Origin: a bacterium
GTDB lineage: Bacteria > Lernaellota > Lernaellaia > JACKCT01
Direction of reading: 5' to 3'
DNA: 61,291 bases
Assembly: GCA_019912885.1 (NCBI GenBank)
Contig: JAIOHV010000190.1
Location: 1-61,291, forward strand
Below, piece by piece: positions 60,496-61,291 of this stretch (position 1 is the first letter of the stretch; each line of letters begins with the position of its first letter). A model generated the notes under the pieces. It was given only the letters and a program-made list of their open reading frames with translations. It was not told where the DNA came from and searched no databases. A program made the position numbers and the translations under genes.

Positions 60496-61291
60496 TCAGT
60501 AACTCGCAAACACGATGTCCTCGATCTTCCGGCCGTCCGGCAGGGTCGAGATACCGCGCTTTTTGAAAGACATGAGAATTTCCATCCGCGCCTTCTGGGT
60601 CGGCGCGACGATGGCGTCCAGGTTGTCGACCAGAGTCACGGAGTATTTGAAAATCGTCTCGTCGCTCGCGTCGCGCTGGACAATCTTTTTCCATTGGTCG
60701 ACCTGTGACTTGCGGAGCCGCCGAACCGTGTCGCCGGTGCAGCGCCCGTATTTGTCGTTATCATACGTGATGGAGTCCATCCGGCGCAGCAGGTTCTTCT
60801 TGAAGTACAATCCGGCACTGCCGGGATTCGCCTTCGTCGGCGTCGTGCGGATGCGCGTAAAGAAATACGTCCCGCCGCCGGACTCCATGTCGGCGACCGG
60901 CGACATGCCGCCGGGCGTGATCCCGATTCGCATCTTCTCCACCGTGGACACCATAGCGCCGTTGTTCTCCAAGGCCGTTTCCACGAACTTCGCCATGTCG
61001 TTGTTGTGGGTCAGCGTGTGGCGAAGCGAGTAGCCGCTCATCTGCCGCTCCAGGTCGTTGTCGGTCAGGTCAAAACGCATCTGGACCCGGCGGCCCGCGC
61101 CTTCGAGCTTGCCGTGCGTCGCCTGCTGAAACTGCCCGAACGGATCGTAGTGCGGTAGCGCGGTCACGTCCGGCACGCCCAGTTCCGTGCTCCAGAAATC
61201 GCGCATGGCCCGCACCTGCTCCTGCTTCGTTTTGTTTTTCATCGAGGTCAGCACCTTCTTGAAGCGCGGCGAGTTGTCGATGCTCTGGATG
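60496..61291 (-). CDS. prophage head-region protein, 5' part beyond the window
   Basis: The frame is open up to the right edge, so the start lies outside. At least 264 residues are visible. It is rich in Lys/Arg and contains Y-F-K-K-N-L-L-R-R-M-D near 158-168 of the visible part and R-R-L-R-K-S-Q-V-D-Q-W-K-K. No family was recognised. It may be a minor head protein or an enzyme (an ADP-ribosyltransferase-like reading is conceivable but unsupported). It is the first gene of the visible part of the late operon. Confidence 0.6.
   Translation of the reverse strand, partial: IQSIDNSPRFKKVLTSMKNKTKQEQVRAMRDFWSTELGVPDVTALPHYDPFGQFQQATHGKLEGAGRRVQMRFDLTDNDLERQMSGYSLRHTLTHNNDMAKFVETALENNGAMVSTVEKMRIGITPGGMSPVADMESGGGTYFFTRIRTTPTKANPGSAGLYFKKNLLRRMDSITYDNDKYGRCTGDTVRRLRKSQVDQWKKIVQRDASDETIFKYSVTLVDNLDAIVAPTQKARMEILMSFKKRGISTLPDGRKIEDIVFASY

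Noticed and set aside
34910-61291. Tailocin (headless contractile particle) instead of a prophage
   Set aside because: Major capsid, decoration and protease-scaffold genes are present in the same operon, so a head is made.

Overview
The window reads as a chromosome segment of a GC-rich, Gram-negative, uncultivated-type bacterium. An outer membrane and periplasm are implied by lipoproteins, a TolC-type channel and an RND pump. Two lipoproteins carry very Asp-rich linkers just after the lipid-anchor cysteine, and the first 10 kb encode a complete Rnf redox pump. This gene set suggests a deltaproteobacterial or myxococcal-type lineage, but the sequence alone does not name it.

Region 1 (1-9802, + strand) is one tightly coupled operon. 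It holds the 3' end of a ferredoxin-domain protein, rnfB, a 1393-residue PFOR-like multidomain protein whose thiamine-binding signature looks degenerate, rnfC, rnfD, rnfG, rnfE, rnfA and a 62-residue Cys-rich membrane protein that may be an assembly factor. Together they would exchange electrons between ferredoxin and NAD(H) while moving ions across the membrane. Region 2 (9803-13545) is ordinary host sequence: a noncoding stretch with repeat-like text, an AhpD/CMD-family protein, a large Asp-linker lipoprotein and a small lipoprotein.

Region 3 (13724-26316, all - strand) is a heavy-metal resistance island. In transcription order it holds a small secreted CzcI-like protein, a CzcC/TolC channel, a CzcB adaptor, a CzcA-type RND pump, a PII-like protein with a His-rich T-loop, several small exported proteins, a Met/Asp-tailed lipoprotein, a Spy/ZraP-like periplasmic protein, a P1B ATPase, a DUF302 protein and an ICMT-family methyltransferase.

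Region 4 (26317-34885) is an accessory or defence block. A near-perfect inverted repeat precedes a hypothetical gene, an XRE-ImmA regulator and a type III restriction-modification pair (Mod, Res), all on the + strand. Then come a gamma-glutamylcyclotransferase/amidoligase pair (-) and an orphan serine-recombinase 'Recombinase' domain (+).

Region 5 (34910-61291, all - strand) is the structural and lysis part of a contractile-tailed (myovirus-type) prophage. Read in transcription order (right to left) it runs: head-region genes, a double-methyltransferase/protease/scaffold fusion with an internal scaffold start, decoration protein, capsid, connectors, tail terminator, sheath, tube, frameshifted tail-assembly chaperone, tape measure, hub, spike, baseplate, fibre, a holin candidate and an endolysin. 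The right end of the prophage, with portal, terminase and integrase, lies outside the window. The most unusual item is the two tandem D12-class adenine methyltransferases fused in frame to the capsid maturation protease and scaffold. No tRNA, rRNA or CRISPR array was recognised. Noncoding gaps of 200 bases or less (for example 12710-12894, 13546-13723 and 28464-28646) hold nothing I can name.
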